Assembly: GCA_944385425.1 (NCBI GenBank)
Contig: CALWXD010000020.1
Location: forward strand, 1-32,308
Reading direction: 5' to 3'
DNA length: 32,308 nucleotides
Origin: an uncultured Oscillospiraceae bacterium
GTDB taxonomy: Bacteria; Bacillota; Clostridia; Oscillospirales; Oscillospiraceae
The translations under genes and the position numbers were made by a program. The notes beneath the pieces were generated by a model. The model saw only the letters and a program-made list of their open reading frames with translations. It was not told the origin of the DNA and made no database searches. Below are positions 24,816-31,226 of this stretch, one piece after another. Position 1 is the first letter of the stretch; every line of letters starts with the position of its first letter.

Positions 24816-25685
24816 GTGGCAAAAGCATCCGGCCTGGGAAAGGGCCTGGGCGCCCTGCTGGGCGACGACTACAACAACACTGCCAACGCCGCCTCCTCTA
24901 CCCTGCCCATTTCGCAGATTGAGAGCTTTGCCGGCCAGCCCCGGAAGAACTTTGACGAGGCGGCCCTGGCGGAGCTGGCGGACTCCATCCGGGAGCACGG
25001 GCTGATCCAGCCCCTCACCGTGCGGCGGCTCAGCTCCGGCTACTACCAGATCATCGCCGGCGAGCGGCGGTGGCGGGCGGCCAAGCTGGCCGGCCTCAAG
25101 GAGCTGCCGGTGGTCATCATTGAGGCCGACGACCGGAAGGCCATGGAGCTGGCCATGATCGAAAACCTCCAGCGGGAGGACTTGAACCCCATGGAGGAGG
25201 CGGAGGGCTACCGGGCCCTGGTGGAGCAGTACGGCCTCACCCAGGAGCAGGCCGCCGCCAGCGTGGGCAAGTCCCGCAGCGCGGTGGCCAACGCCATGCG
25301 CCTGCTGCGCCTAAGTCCGGCGGTGCGGACGCTGGTGGAGGAAAACCGCCTCTCCGCCGGCCATGCCCGGGCGCTGCTGCCCCTGCCGGCACGAGAGCAG
25401 GAGAAGGCCGCCCAGACCGTGGTGTCCACCGGCCTCAGCGTCCGGCAGACGGAGATGCTGGTCAAGCGGCTCCAGGCCCAGGGTCCGGAGGAGAGGAAGA
25501 AGGAGAACCCCCCGCCGGCGGTGGACTATGTGGCGGTGGCGGAGCGGGACCTGGCCCAGCGGATGGGCCGCGCCTGCCACATCGCCCACGGGCGGAAAAA
25601 GGGCAAAATCGAGATCACCTATTACGGCGTGGAGGATCTCAACCACCTGCTGGATATTTTAAGCGGCGCCGATTGGAACAAATAG
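24816..25685 (+). CDS. parB: Chromosome-partitioning CTPase ParB (Spo0J)
   Basis: A 289-residue ParB. GLGKGLGALLGDD opens the protein (the usual ParA-stimulating N-terminus); the ParB/Srx CTP-binding fold carries QPRKNFDE, SIREHGLIQPLTVR and GERRWRAAKLAGL; then MIENLQREDLNPMEEAEGYRAL and the HTH TQEQAAASVGKSRSAVANAMRLLRL that reads parS; a C-terminal dimerisation domain ends at DILSGADWNK. GTG 24816 is chosen because AAAGGAG is eight bases upstream; GTG 24807 overlaps that site. Confidence 0.95.
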   Translation: MAKASGLGKGLGALLGDDYNNTANAASSTLPISQIESFAGQPRKNFDEAALAELADSIREHGLIQPLTVRRLSSGYYQIIAGERRWRAAKLAGLKELPVVIIEADDRKAMELAMIENLQREDLNPMEEAEGYRALVEQYGLTQEQAAASVGKSRSAVANAMRLLRLSPAVRTLVEENRLSAGHARALLPLPAREQEKAAQTVVSTGLSVRQTEMLVKRLQAQGPEERKKENPPPAVDYVAVAERDLAQRMGRACHIAHGRKKGKIEITYYGVEDLNHLLDILSGADWNK

Positions 25686-25716
25686 CCCCCGCCGCCGTCT
25701 AAGGGAGAGACGGGGA

Positions 25717-25732
25717 TGTTTCACGTGAAACA
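25717..25732. promoter_or_regulatory. parS: parS site downstream of parB
   Basis: A second exact TGTTTCACGTGAAACA, 31 bp after the parB stop. The parAB operon is thus bracketed by two perfect parS sites 1.8 kb apart. Confidence 0.97.
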
Positions 25733-26279
25733 GCGCTTTTGCCGCCGGGCAAGGCGGTCCCACCCCCATTGTAGGGGGAGACAGTTTCCTCCCCCCATTC
25801 TCCTTTTGAAAAAGACTAGACCCGCAGGTCTGTGTCGGAGGGCAACCGCCGCTATGCGGCGGCGCTTGGCCCGGAGATAAGCGGGCCGCAGCGGGAAACG
25901 AAGGCAGCAGCCTCCGCCTTCCACCAGGCCAGCGCCTAGTGAAACGGAAGGCGCGGAAAGAGGAGCATGCACACACAACGGCGGCGAAAGATGCTCGGTC
26001 CAATGAAAGAAAGGCAGACTTTCCCTTTCAGAAAAAACGCCCTTTTCTTTTGGACCGTCCACGGCCCGTTTTCTTTTCGGCAAGGCGAAAAGAAAATGGG
26101 GGGTGGAATCGTCTCCCCAATGGGGGACGGAATTGACCTTGCGCCGGAGCGCAAAACGCCCCGCCTTGGGAGGAACTCTCTTCCCACTCCCCGCCGATTC
26201 CGGCGGTGCAGCCGCTCATCCCGGGGCCGGCGGCCCCGATCCCATAGAAATCACATTCATCAACGAGGTATCAACGACC
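25733..26279. mobile_element. MITE-like repeat element C between parB and serS (core 25763-26126) and the serS leader
   Basis: The core is bounded by CCCCCATTGTAGGGGG and CCCCAATGGGGG. Its left arm (25808-25874, AAGACTAGACCCGCAGGTCT and onward) matches the right arm of element A inverted; its right arm (TTTTCTTTTCG-GCAAGG-CGAAAAGAAAA) matches the left arm of B inverted; the centre shares CGCCTAGTGAAACGGAAGGC with B. It is therefore a mosaic. From 26127 to 26279 there are three small GC hairpins (TTGCGC/GCGCAA, CCGCCG/CGGCGG, GGGGCC/GGCCCC) before the serS ribosome site. I see no T-box here. An in-frame extension of serS to 26103 crosses this region and is rejected. Confidence 0.7.
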
Positions 26280-27584
26280 ATGCTGGATATCAAATTTGTC
26301 CGGGAGAACCCGGAGCTGGTAAAGGAAAACATCAAAAAGAAGTTCCAGGAGGAGAAACTCCCCCTGGTGGACCAGGTCATCGCCCTGGACGCGGAGAACC
26401 GCGCCGCCATCACCGAGGCCAGCGACCTGCGCGCGCAGCGCAACAGCCTCTCCAAAAGGATCGGCATGCTCATGGGCCAGGCCAAGAAGGACCCCTCCAA
26501 GCTGGAGGAGGCGGAGGCGGTAAAGGCCCAGGTGAAGGCCCAGGCGGACCGCCTGGCGGAGCTGGAGCAGCAGGAGCAGGCGCTGCAGGGCAAAATCCGG
26601 GAGATCATGCTGGCGCTGCCCAACATCATCGACCCCTCGGTGCCCATCGGGCCAGACGACTCCTGCAACGTGGAGGTGGAGCGGTTTGGCGAGCCGGCGG
26701 TGCCGGACTTCCCCATCCCCTACCACACGGAGATCATGGAGCGCTTTGACGGCATCGACATGGACGCCGCCGGCCGGGTGTCCGGCAGCGGGTTCTACTA
26801 CCTAATGGGGGACATCGCCCGTCTCCACGAGGGGGTGCTGGCCTACGCCCGGGACTTCATGATCGGCAAGGGGTTCACCTTCTGCGTCCCCCCCTTCATG
26901 ATCCACGGCAGCGTGGTGGAGGACGTCATGAGCCAGACGGAGATGGACGCCATGATGTACAAGATCGAGGGGGAGGATCTCTACCTCATCGGCACCAGCG
27001 AACACTCCATGATCGGCAAATTTATGGACCAGATCCTCCCGGAGGACAAGCTGCCCCAGACCCTCACCTCCTACTCCCCCTGTTTCCGCAAGGAGAAGGG
27101 GTCCCACGGCATTGAGGAGCGGGGCGTCTACCGCATCCACCAGTTTGAAAAGCAGGAGATGATCGTGGTCTGCAGGCCGGAGGACTCCATGGTCTGGTAC
27201 GAGAAGATGTGGCGCTACAGTGTGGAGCTGTTCCGCTCCCTCAATATCCCCGTGCGGCAGCTGGAGTGCTGCTCCGGGGACCTGGCGGATCTGAAGGTGA
27301 AGTCCTGCGACATCGAGGCCTGGTCCCCCCGGCAGCAGAAGTACTTCGAAGTGTGCTCCTGCTCCAACCTGGGGGACGCCCAGTCCCGGCGGCTGAAGCT
27401 GCGGGTGAAGGGGGCCGACGGCAGGACCTACCTGCCCCACACCCTCAACAACACCGTGGTGGCGCCCCCCCGGATGCTCATCGCCCTGCTGGAGAACAAC
27501 CTGCTCTCCGACGGCAGCGTGAAGATTCCGGAGCCCCTGCGGCCCTACATGGGCGGGAAGGAAGTCCTTACGCCCAAGCACTGA
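26280..27584 (+). CDS. serS: Seryl-tRNA synthetase
   Basis: A 434-residue class II synthetase. The N-terminal tRNA-binding coiled coil (about 5-110: LDIKFVRENPELVKENIKKKF...) is followed by the catalytic core with GSGFYYLMGDIARLHEG, TSEHSMIGKF (usual TaE loop), motif 2 FRKEKGSHG...GVYRIHQFEKQE, and motif 3 NNTVVAPPRMLIALLENN. The C-terminal SVKIPEPLRPYMGGKE is the usual SerS end. The ATG 26280 fits the family start, with GAGGT about ten bases upstream. The last 70 bp are repeated at 27722-27791 because of an inserted element. It follows parB, as in relatives near the origin. Confidence 0.96.
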   Translation: MLDIKFVRENPELVKENIKKKFQEEKLPLVDQVIALDAENRAAITEASDLRAQRNSLSKRIGMLMGQAKKDPSKLEEAEAVKAQVKAQADRLAELEQQEQALQGKIREIMLALPNIIDPSVPIGPDDSCNVEVERFGEPAVPDFPIPYHTEIMERFDGIDMDAAGRVSGSGFYYLMGDIARLHEGVLAYARDFMIGKGFTFCVPPFMIHGSVVEDVMSQTEMDAMMYKIEGEDLYLIGTSEHSMIGKFMDQILPEDKLPQTLTSYSPCFRKEKGSHGIEERGVYRIHQFEKQEMIVVCRPEDSMVWYEKMWRYSVELFRSLNIPVRQLECCSGDLADLKVKSCDIEAWSPRQQKYFEVCSCSNLGDAQSRRLKLRVKGADGRTYLPHTLNNTVVAPPRMLIALLENNLLSDGSVKIPEPLRPYMGGKEVLTPKH

Positions 27585-27721
27585 CGGCATCGCGCTGCCG
27601 TCGCCCGCCGCGAAAGCGGCCTACAAGTGGTTTCTGAAAGAAACCCTTGGCGCAGGCCAAATTCACTTTGGCCGAGCATGTCAAATCACATGGGGTCCCC
27701 GGCGGGCCTGCCCGCTGGGGA
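27585..27721 (+). mobile_element. Structured gene-end element, serS copy
   Basis: These 137 bp directly follow the serS TGA and end where the repeated gene end begins. It contains CGGCA/TGCCG, GCCGC-GAAA-GCGGC (27607-27620), TACAAG, GGTTTC-TGAAA-GAAACC inside CAAG/CTTG, TTGGCGCAGG, GGCCAA-ATTCACT-TTGGCC, GAGCATGTC, AATCA and the final hairpin TCCCCGGCGGGC-CT-GCCCGCTGGGGA. The core 27647-27721 aligns with the mutS element. Stems differ in sequence but still pair, loops and joining strands are constant. No protein is encoded and no T-run follows. Family unknown. Confidence 0.87.
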
Positions 27722-27791
27722 CAGCGTGAAGATTCCGGAGCCCCTGCGGCCCTACATGGGTGGGAAGGACGTCCTGGTCCCCAAGCGGTAG
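27722..27791 (+). repeat. Downstream second copy of the serS 3' end
   Basis: These 70 bp repeat 27515-27584 with 60 identities; the first 39 bases are identical and all differences are in the 3' part. Translated it reads SVKIPEPLRPYMGGKDVLVPKR and a TAG stop, against ...KEVLTPKH and TGA in the functional copy. It has no frame of its own. The period is 207 bp, as at mutS. Downstream (27792-27866) are only two GC hairpins before mscL. Confidence 0.93.
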
Positions 27792-27866
27792 GCGCCCCCT
27801 GGCGGCAGGGGAAGGCCGGCCGCGGCGGCCGGTCAAATTTGGATCCCAAGAAAGAAGATCGATCGG

Positions 27867-28262
27867 ATGAAAGCATTTTTTCGTGAATTCCGCGCCTTTG
27901 CCAGCCGCGGAAACGTCATCGACCTGGCGGTGGGCGTGGTGATCGGCAGCGCCTTCAGCGCCATCACCACCTCCCTGGTCAACGACATTCTCAACCCCGT
28001 CCTGGGGATTTTCACCGGGGGGAACTCCGCCCTGTCCAATCTCAGCTTTCAGCTGCCCGGCGGGGGCGCGCTGATGCTGGGGAATTTCATCAACGCCGTG
28101 TTGAATTTTCTCATCATGTCCTTTGTGGTGTTCTGCATGGTGAAGGCCATCAACCGCCTCCACCGCAAACCCCCGGAGCAGCCCAAGGCGCCCCCCGCCC
28201 CCTCGGCGGAGGAGCGGCTGCTCACGGAAATCCGGGATCTTTTGAAGGAGAAACAGTCCTAA
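27867..28262 (+). CDS. mscL: Large-conductance mechanosensitive channel MscL
   Basis: A 131-residue MscL. The N-terminal amphipathic helix FFREFRAFASRGNVIDLAVGVVIGSAFSAI with the RGN motif leads into TM1; the periplasmic loop (FTGGNSALSNLSFQLPGGGALMLG) and TM2 (FINAVLNFLIMSFVVFCMVKAIN) follow; a Pro-rich linker and C-terminal helix EERLLTEIRDLLKEK end it. The homopentamer opens under hypo-osmotic membrane tension. Its ribosome site is weak (AAGAAGA). The stop TAATG overlaps the rsmG start by one base. Confidence 0.95.
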   Translation: MKAFFREFRAFASRGNVIDLAVGVVIGSAFSAITTSLVNDILNPVLGIFTGGNSALSNLSFQLPGGGALMLGNFINAVLNFLIMSFVVFCMVKAINRLHRKPPEQPKAPPAPSAEERLLTEIRDLLKEKQS

Positions 28263-28957
28263 TGCGGGAAATTTTGGAGCGGGGCCTGCCCCTGGCGGGG
28301 GCGGAAACAGACTGCATCCCCCAGCTGGAGGAATTCGCCCGGCTGCTGCTGGAGAAAAACCAGGTGATGAACTTGACGGCCATCACCGAGCCAAGGGAGG
28401 TGGCCACCCTCCACCTGCTGGACAGTCTCTGCGTCTGGCAGGCGGGTGGCTGGACGGAGGGCTCCCTGCTGGACGTGGGCACCGGGGCCGGGTTCCCGGG
28501 CCTTCCCCTGCGGATCGCCCACCCCAGCCTCCAGGTGACGCTGCTGGACAGCCTGGGCAAGCGAGTGGCCTTCCTCCAGGAGGTTTGCCAGGCCCTGGGC
28601 CTCTCCGATGTGCAGTGCGTCCACGCCCGGGCGGAGGAGTACGCCCTCACCCACCGGGAGGCCTTCGCCACGGTGACCTCCCGGGCGGTGGCCAACCTGC
28701 GGATGCTCGCGGAGCTGTGCCTCCCCCTGGTAAAGACGGGGGGGCGGTTCCTGTGCATGAAGTCGGTGGACAGCCGGGAGGAGATCCGGGAGGCGGAGCC
28801 GGCGCTAAGGCGCCTGGGCGGGGAGATCCAGCAGGTGATCGACTACACCATCCCCACAACGGATATCCGCCACCGGCTGCTGGTGATCCGCAAGGCGCGG
28901 CCCACCCCCAGGCAGTACCCCAGGCGGTTTGCCCAGATCAAGAAACAGCCGCTGTAG
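28262..28957 (+). CDS. rsmG: 16S rRNA (guanine527-N7)-methyltransferase RsmG
   Basis: A 231-residue Rossmann-fold SAM methyltransferase. MNLTAITEPREVATLHLLDSL is the RsmG N-terminal signature, LDVGTGAGFPGLPLRI the SAM-binding motif I, and SRAVANLRMLAELCLPLVKTGGRFLCMKS a conserved post-motif. It makes m7G527 in the 530 loop of 16S rRNA. In Firmicutes rsmG is near the origin with parAB, as here. GAAGGAG lies in the end of mscL and the start overlaps the mscL stop by one base. Confidence 0.96.
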   Translation: MREILERGLPLAGAETDCIPQLEEFARLLLEKNQVMNLTAITEPREVATLHLLDSLCVWQAGGWTEGSLLDVGTGAGFPGLPLRIAHPSLQVTLLDSLGKRVAFLQEVCQALGLSDVQCVHARAEEYALTHREAFATVTSRAVANLRMLAELCLPLVKTGGRFLCMKSVDSREEIREAEPALRRLGGEIQQVIDYTIPTTDIRHRLLVIRKARPTPRQYPRRFAQIKKQPL

Positions 28958-28993
28958 GCGGCGGAGCACAGAGGTAGGAGGAAGGACAGGGTT

Positions 28994-29737
28994 ATGGGTC
29001 AGGTGATCGCCGTGGTGTCCGGCAAGGGGGGGACGGGCAAGACCTCCTTTGTCTCCCATGTGGGGCTGTATCTGGCCGACATGGGAAAGCGGGTGTTGTG
29101 CCTGGACTGCGACGTGGGTCTTCGGAACCTGGACATCGCCCTGGGCATGAGCGACTGCGCGGTGATGGATTTCACCGACGTGCTGGAGGGGCGCTGCGGC
29201 CTGGAGGAGGCTATGGTGCCCCACCCCCAGATGGCGGGGCTGTACCTGCTCAACGCCCCCTCCCTGCTGCGCCGGCCCATTGACCCGGCGGCCTTCCAGC
29301 GGATGCTGGGCCAGATCCGCCTGCGCTTTGACTACTGCCTTCTGGACGCGGCCGCCGGCCTGGGGACCGGGTTCCGCCTGGCGGTAGGCGGGTGCGACCG
29401 GGCCATCGTGGTCACCACCACCGACCCCACCAGCCTGCGGGACGCCCAGCGGACCGTGATGGAGCTGGGAGCCCTCCCCCGGGGGCGGGTGCACCTGGTG
29501 GTCAACCGCTGCCGGCGCCGGCTGATGCGGTCCCTGCACCAGACCATTGACGATGCCATCGACACCGCCGGCCTGCCCCTTTTGGGCGTGGTGCCGGAGG
29601 ACGAGGCCCTGGCCCTGGCTATGGGGCGGGGAGTCCCCCTGCCCTTCCTCCACAGCGACCGGTACGCCGGCCGGGCCTACCGCAACATTGCCCAGCGCAT
29701 CACGGGCCAGCGGGTCCCCCTGCTGCGGATCCGCTGA
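28994..29737 (+). CDS. MinD/ParA-like P-loop ATPase without a membrane-targeting tail
   Basis: A 247-residue MinD-type ATPase. The deviant Walker A is SGKGGTGKTS (residues 9-18), then LCLDCDVGLRNLDIALG (the MinD DADIGLRNLD motif), YCLLDAAAGLGTGFRLAV (Walker B region) and VVTTTDPTSLRDAQRT. MinD proteins normally add a C-terminal amphipathic membrane-targeting helix; here the protein ends at NIAQRITGQRVPLLRIR without it. minC and minE are not nearby. It could be a division-site or cell-pole ATPase relying on a partner, or an FlhG-like relative. It follows rsmG by 36 bp with GGAGGAAGG before the ATG. Confidence 0.85.
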   Translation: MGQVIAVVSGKGGTGKTSFVSHVGLYLADMGKRVLCLDCDVGLRNLDIALGMSDCAVMDFTDVLEGRCGLEEAMVPHPQMAGLYLLNAPSLLRRPIDPAAFQRMLGQIRLRFDYCLLDAAAGLGTGFRLAVGGCDRAIVVTTTDPTSLRDAQRTVMELGALPRGRVHLVVNRCRRRLMRSLHQTIDDAIDTAGLPLLGVVPEDEALALAMGRGVPLPFLHSDRYAGRAYRNIAQRITGQRVPLLRIR

Positions 29738-29781
29738 CGGACGGGGCGCCGCGGGAAAATTTTGGTATGAAACCAGGAAAA

Positions 29782-29818
29782 CGGCGCAAAATGGAAGAGA
29801 TGGAGCCGCTTTGCGCCG
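29782..29818 (+). promoter_or_regulatory. Hairpin in the mgsA-like leader
   Basis: CGGCGCAAA (29782-29790) pairs with TTTGCGCCG (29810-29818) around a 19-base loop, 64 bp before the next gene. Without a T-run it is not a terminator; it may be a leader structure or a processing site. Confidence 0.4.
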
Positions 29819-29881
29819 CGGGAGGCGGAGAACACAGAGAGAGAGAAGATTGAGGCTCGGACGAGAGAAAGGAGGCGCAAC

Positions 29882-30295
29882 ATGTATATTGCGCTCATGT
29901 CCCACGATAACAAAAAGGATCTGATGGTGCAGTTCTGCTCGGCGTATGCCGGGGTGCTGAGCCACCACAACCTCTGCGCCACCAACACCACCGGAAAGTT
30001 GGTGGCCGCGGAGACGGGGCTGCATATCCATCTGTTTTTATCCTGCCAGCACGGCGGCAGCCAGCAGATCGGCGCCCGCATCGCCTACAACGAGATCGAC
30101 ATGGTCCTGTTCTTTGTGGACCCCAACGACGCCTCCATGGACAAGGAGCTGCTGTACATCTCCCAGCTGTGCGACCAGAACAACATCCCCTTTGCCAGCA
30201 ATGTGGCCACGGCGGAGATGCTGGTGCTGGGCCTGGACCGGGGGGATCTGGACTGGCGGAACATCGTCAACCCCAAAAACAAGCTGAACAAGTAG
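29882..30295 (+). CDS. Methylglyoxal synthase-like protein with altered active site
   Basis: A 137-residue protein with the MGS-like domain fold. YIALMSHDNKKDLMVQF keeps the first active-site Asp, TNTTGKL resembles the TGTTG phosphate loop, and QQIGARI and SNVATAEMLV are conserved. E. coli MgsA has the catalytic base Asp71 in GGDQQVG; here the motif is GGSQQIG (Ser60). The PHDPD segment with His98 is also changed (DPNDASMDKELL). Classical activity (dihydroxyacetone phosphate to methylglyoxal and phosphate) is therefore doubtful; it may be a regulator or a variant enzyme. AAAGGAGG precedes the ATG. Confidence 0.85.
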   Translation: MYIALMSHDNKKDLMVQFCSAYAGVLSHHNLCATNTTGKLVAAETGLHIHLFLSCQHGGSQQIGARIAYNEIDMVLFFVDPNDASMDKELLYISQLCDQNNIPFASNVATAEMLVLGLDRGDLDWRNIVNPKNKLNK

Positions 30296-30303
30296 CCAGG
30301 GGA

Positions 30304-30333
30304 TTGACTTTTCCCCTGCTGCGGCGATATAAT
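30304..30333 (+). promoter_or_regulatory. Strong promoter of the T-box leader
   Basis: TTGACT (30304-30309) and TATAAT (30328-30333), 18-bp spacer, directly after the mgsA-like stop and reading into the T-box leader. Confidence 0.88.
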
Positions 30334-30339
30334 GCACAA

Positions 30340-30682
30340 CGTATCCCGGCGGCGCCGGCGGGGCATACAGCCCGGCCGCCGCGGACGGCCGGGAAAGCAT
30401 CCCCCTCTCCCCCAGGGAGGGCGGGGAGCGCACAGCGCGCCAGGATCCGGCAGGAGTATGCCGCCCACCGCCCCACAGAGAGCGCCGCCGCAGGCTGAGA
30501 GCGGCGCGGGGACAGGAGCGGAGGAAGACAGCCGGGGAGCGCAGGGCGGCAACGCCTGCGGCGTGGTCCCCCCGCCAAACGGGGACTGGAAGGGCCCCTG
30601 TTCGGGGCTGAATGTGGGTGGCACCACGAAGTATGAAGGTTTCATGCTCTCGTCCCGCTGGTCGTGGACGGGAGCGTTTTTT
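30340..30682 (+). promoter_or_regulatory. T-box riboswitch specific for tRNA-Asp, with its terminator
   Basis: Stem I (about 30430-30545) has the specifier loop closed by CCGGC/GCCGG with AGTA on the 5' side (30455-30458) and GAA-GAC-A on the 3' side; the specifier is GAC (30527-30529), an Asp codon. The distal arm GCGCCGC/GCGGCGC carries the GCTG loop motif. Stem III is GCCCC-TGTTC-GGGGC. The T-box AATGTGGGTGGCACCACG (30611-30628) has bulge UGGC, which pairs with a tRNA acceptor ending G73, as in tRNA-Asp. The terminator follows (30646-30655 with 30666-30675, then TTTTTT). About 100 nt of extra GC hairpins precede Stem I. The expected target is aspS, now about 1.45 kb away. Confidence 0.9.
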
Positions 30683-30923
30683 CGCCCTGCAGGCCCGCCG
30701 CCGCCAGCTGCATGCCCAGGCGGAACCCCTGGGCAAAGCACCGCTCCAGGTCCGCTGTCCCCACCGCCACCGCCGCGGACAGCAGGCGGTCCTCCTCCTC
30801 CGCGGTGAGCTTGTCCCCCAGGGCCGCGCACACCTGGTCGTAGCGGCGGACGGCCTCCCGCTCCTCCCGGGAGAGGGCGTCCGGGTCCGCCAGCAGGAAT
30901 AGATCATGCAAAATGTCGCTCAT
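30642..30923 (-). CDS. DUF6809-like small helical protein with a foreign C-terminal tail
   Basis: A 93-residue acidic helical protein beginning MSDILHDLFLLADP, with REEREAVRRYDQV, LTAEEEDRLLSAAVAVGTADLERCFAQGFRLGMQLAAAGL. This matches my recollection of the DUF6809 family of small accessory-element proteins in Clostridia, of unknown function. The last 13 residues (EKTLPSTTSGTRA) are encoded by the antisense of the T-box terminator, so the natural end was probably near residue 80. It has a good promoter (TTGACA/CATAAT) and GGAGGG before the ATG. It diverges from the two XRE genes, which may regulate it. Confidence 0.72.
   Translation of the reverse strand: MSDILHDLFLLADPDALSREEREAVRRYDQVCAALGDKLTAEEEDRLLSAAVAVGTADLERCFAQGFRLGMQLAAAGLQGEKTLPSTTSGTRA
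30646..30682 (+). terminator. T-box-controlled intrinsic terminator
   Basis: GCTCTCGTCC pairs with GGACGGGAGC (one G-U) around a ten-base loop, followed by GTTTTTT. It overlaps the 3' end of the oppositely oriented DUF6809-like gene. Confidence 0.9.
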
Positions 30924-30952
30924 AGTGTACCCTCCGTTTTGTAGTTTTATAA

Positions 30953-30965
30953 ACCATATTATGGT
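30953..30965. promoter_or_regulatory. Palindromic candidate operator in the DUF6809/XRE divergent region
   Basis: ACCATA-T-TATGGT is a perfect inverted repeat overlapping the -10 of the minus-strand promoter. It is a plausible binding site for the adjacent XRE repressors. Confidence 0.5.
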
Positions 30966-30986
30966 GACTTAAAAACCACATGTCAA
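30958..30986 (-). promoter_or_regulatory. Promoter of the DUF6809-like gene
   Basis: On the minus strand TTGACA (30981-30986) and CATAAT (30958-30963) are 17 bp apart, a near-consensus sigma-A promoter 35 bp before the ATG. Confidence 0.8.
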
Positions 30987-31002
30987 GCAGCAAGGAGGAA
31001 AA

Positions 31003-31224
31003 ATGGCTGAATTTGCGGAGAGAATCAAGGAACTGCGCCTGGAAAAGGGATTGTCCCAGGAGGCGCTCGGCGCTGTCATCGGCGTCAAGCGGTATTCCAT
31101 CTACTCCTATGAGAACGGAAGAAACTATCCGGAAATGCGGGGCTTGATTGCCCTGGCGGACTATTTCGGCGTCTCTATGGACTATCTGGCCGGCCGCACG
31201 GACAAAAGGGAAGTCAATCGGTAA
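31003..31224 (+). CDS. XRE-family HTH regulator (first of a tandem pair)
   Basis: A 73-residue protein made up of one Cro/CI-type HTH (residues 5-62): FAERIKELRLEKGLSQEALGAVIGVKRYSIYSYENGRNYPEMRGLIALADYFGVSMDYLAGRTD. The tail is KREVNR. No effector domain exists, so it should act as a small dimeric repressor. GGAGG precedes the ATG. The next gene starts two bases after the stop and is a paralogue ending in the same GRTDKREVNR. Base composition is lower in GC than the neighbours, suggesting acquired DNA. Confidence 0.9.
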   Translation: MAEFAERIKELRLEKGLSQEALGAVIGVKRYSIYSYENGRNYPEMRGLIALADYFGVSMDYLAGRTDKREVNR

Positions 31225-31226
31225 AA

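Noticed and set aside
26127-26279. A T-box or other riboswitch in front of serS
   Set aside because: Three small GC hairpins are present, but no T-box consensus, no specifier loop and no terminator.
27585-27721. HEARO/omega-RNA of an IS605-type element, or a group II intron fragment
   Set aside because: No associated nuclease or transposase remnant, no recognisable domain V, and such elements are not known to duplicate 70 bp of a gene end; kept only as a hypothesis to test by Rfam search.
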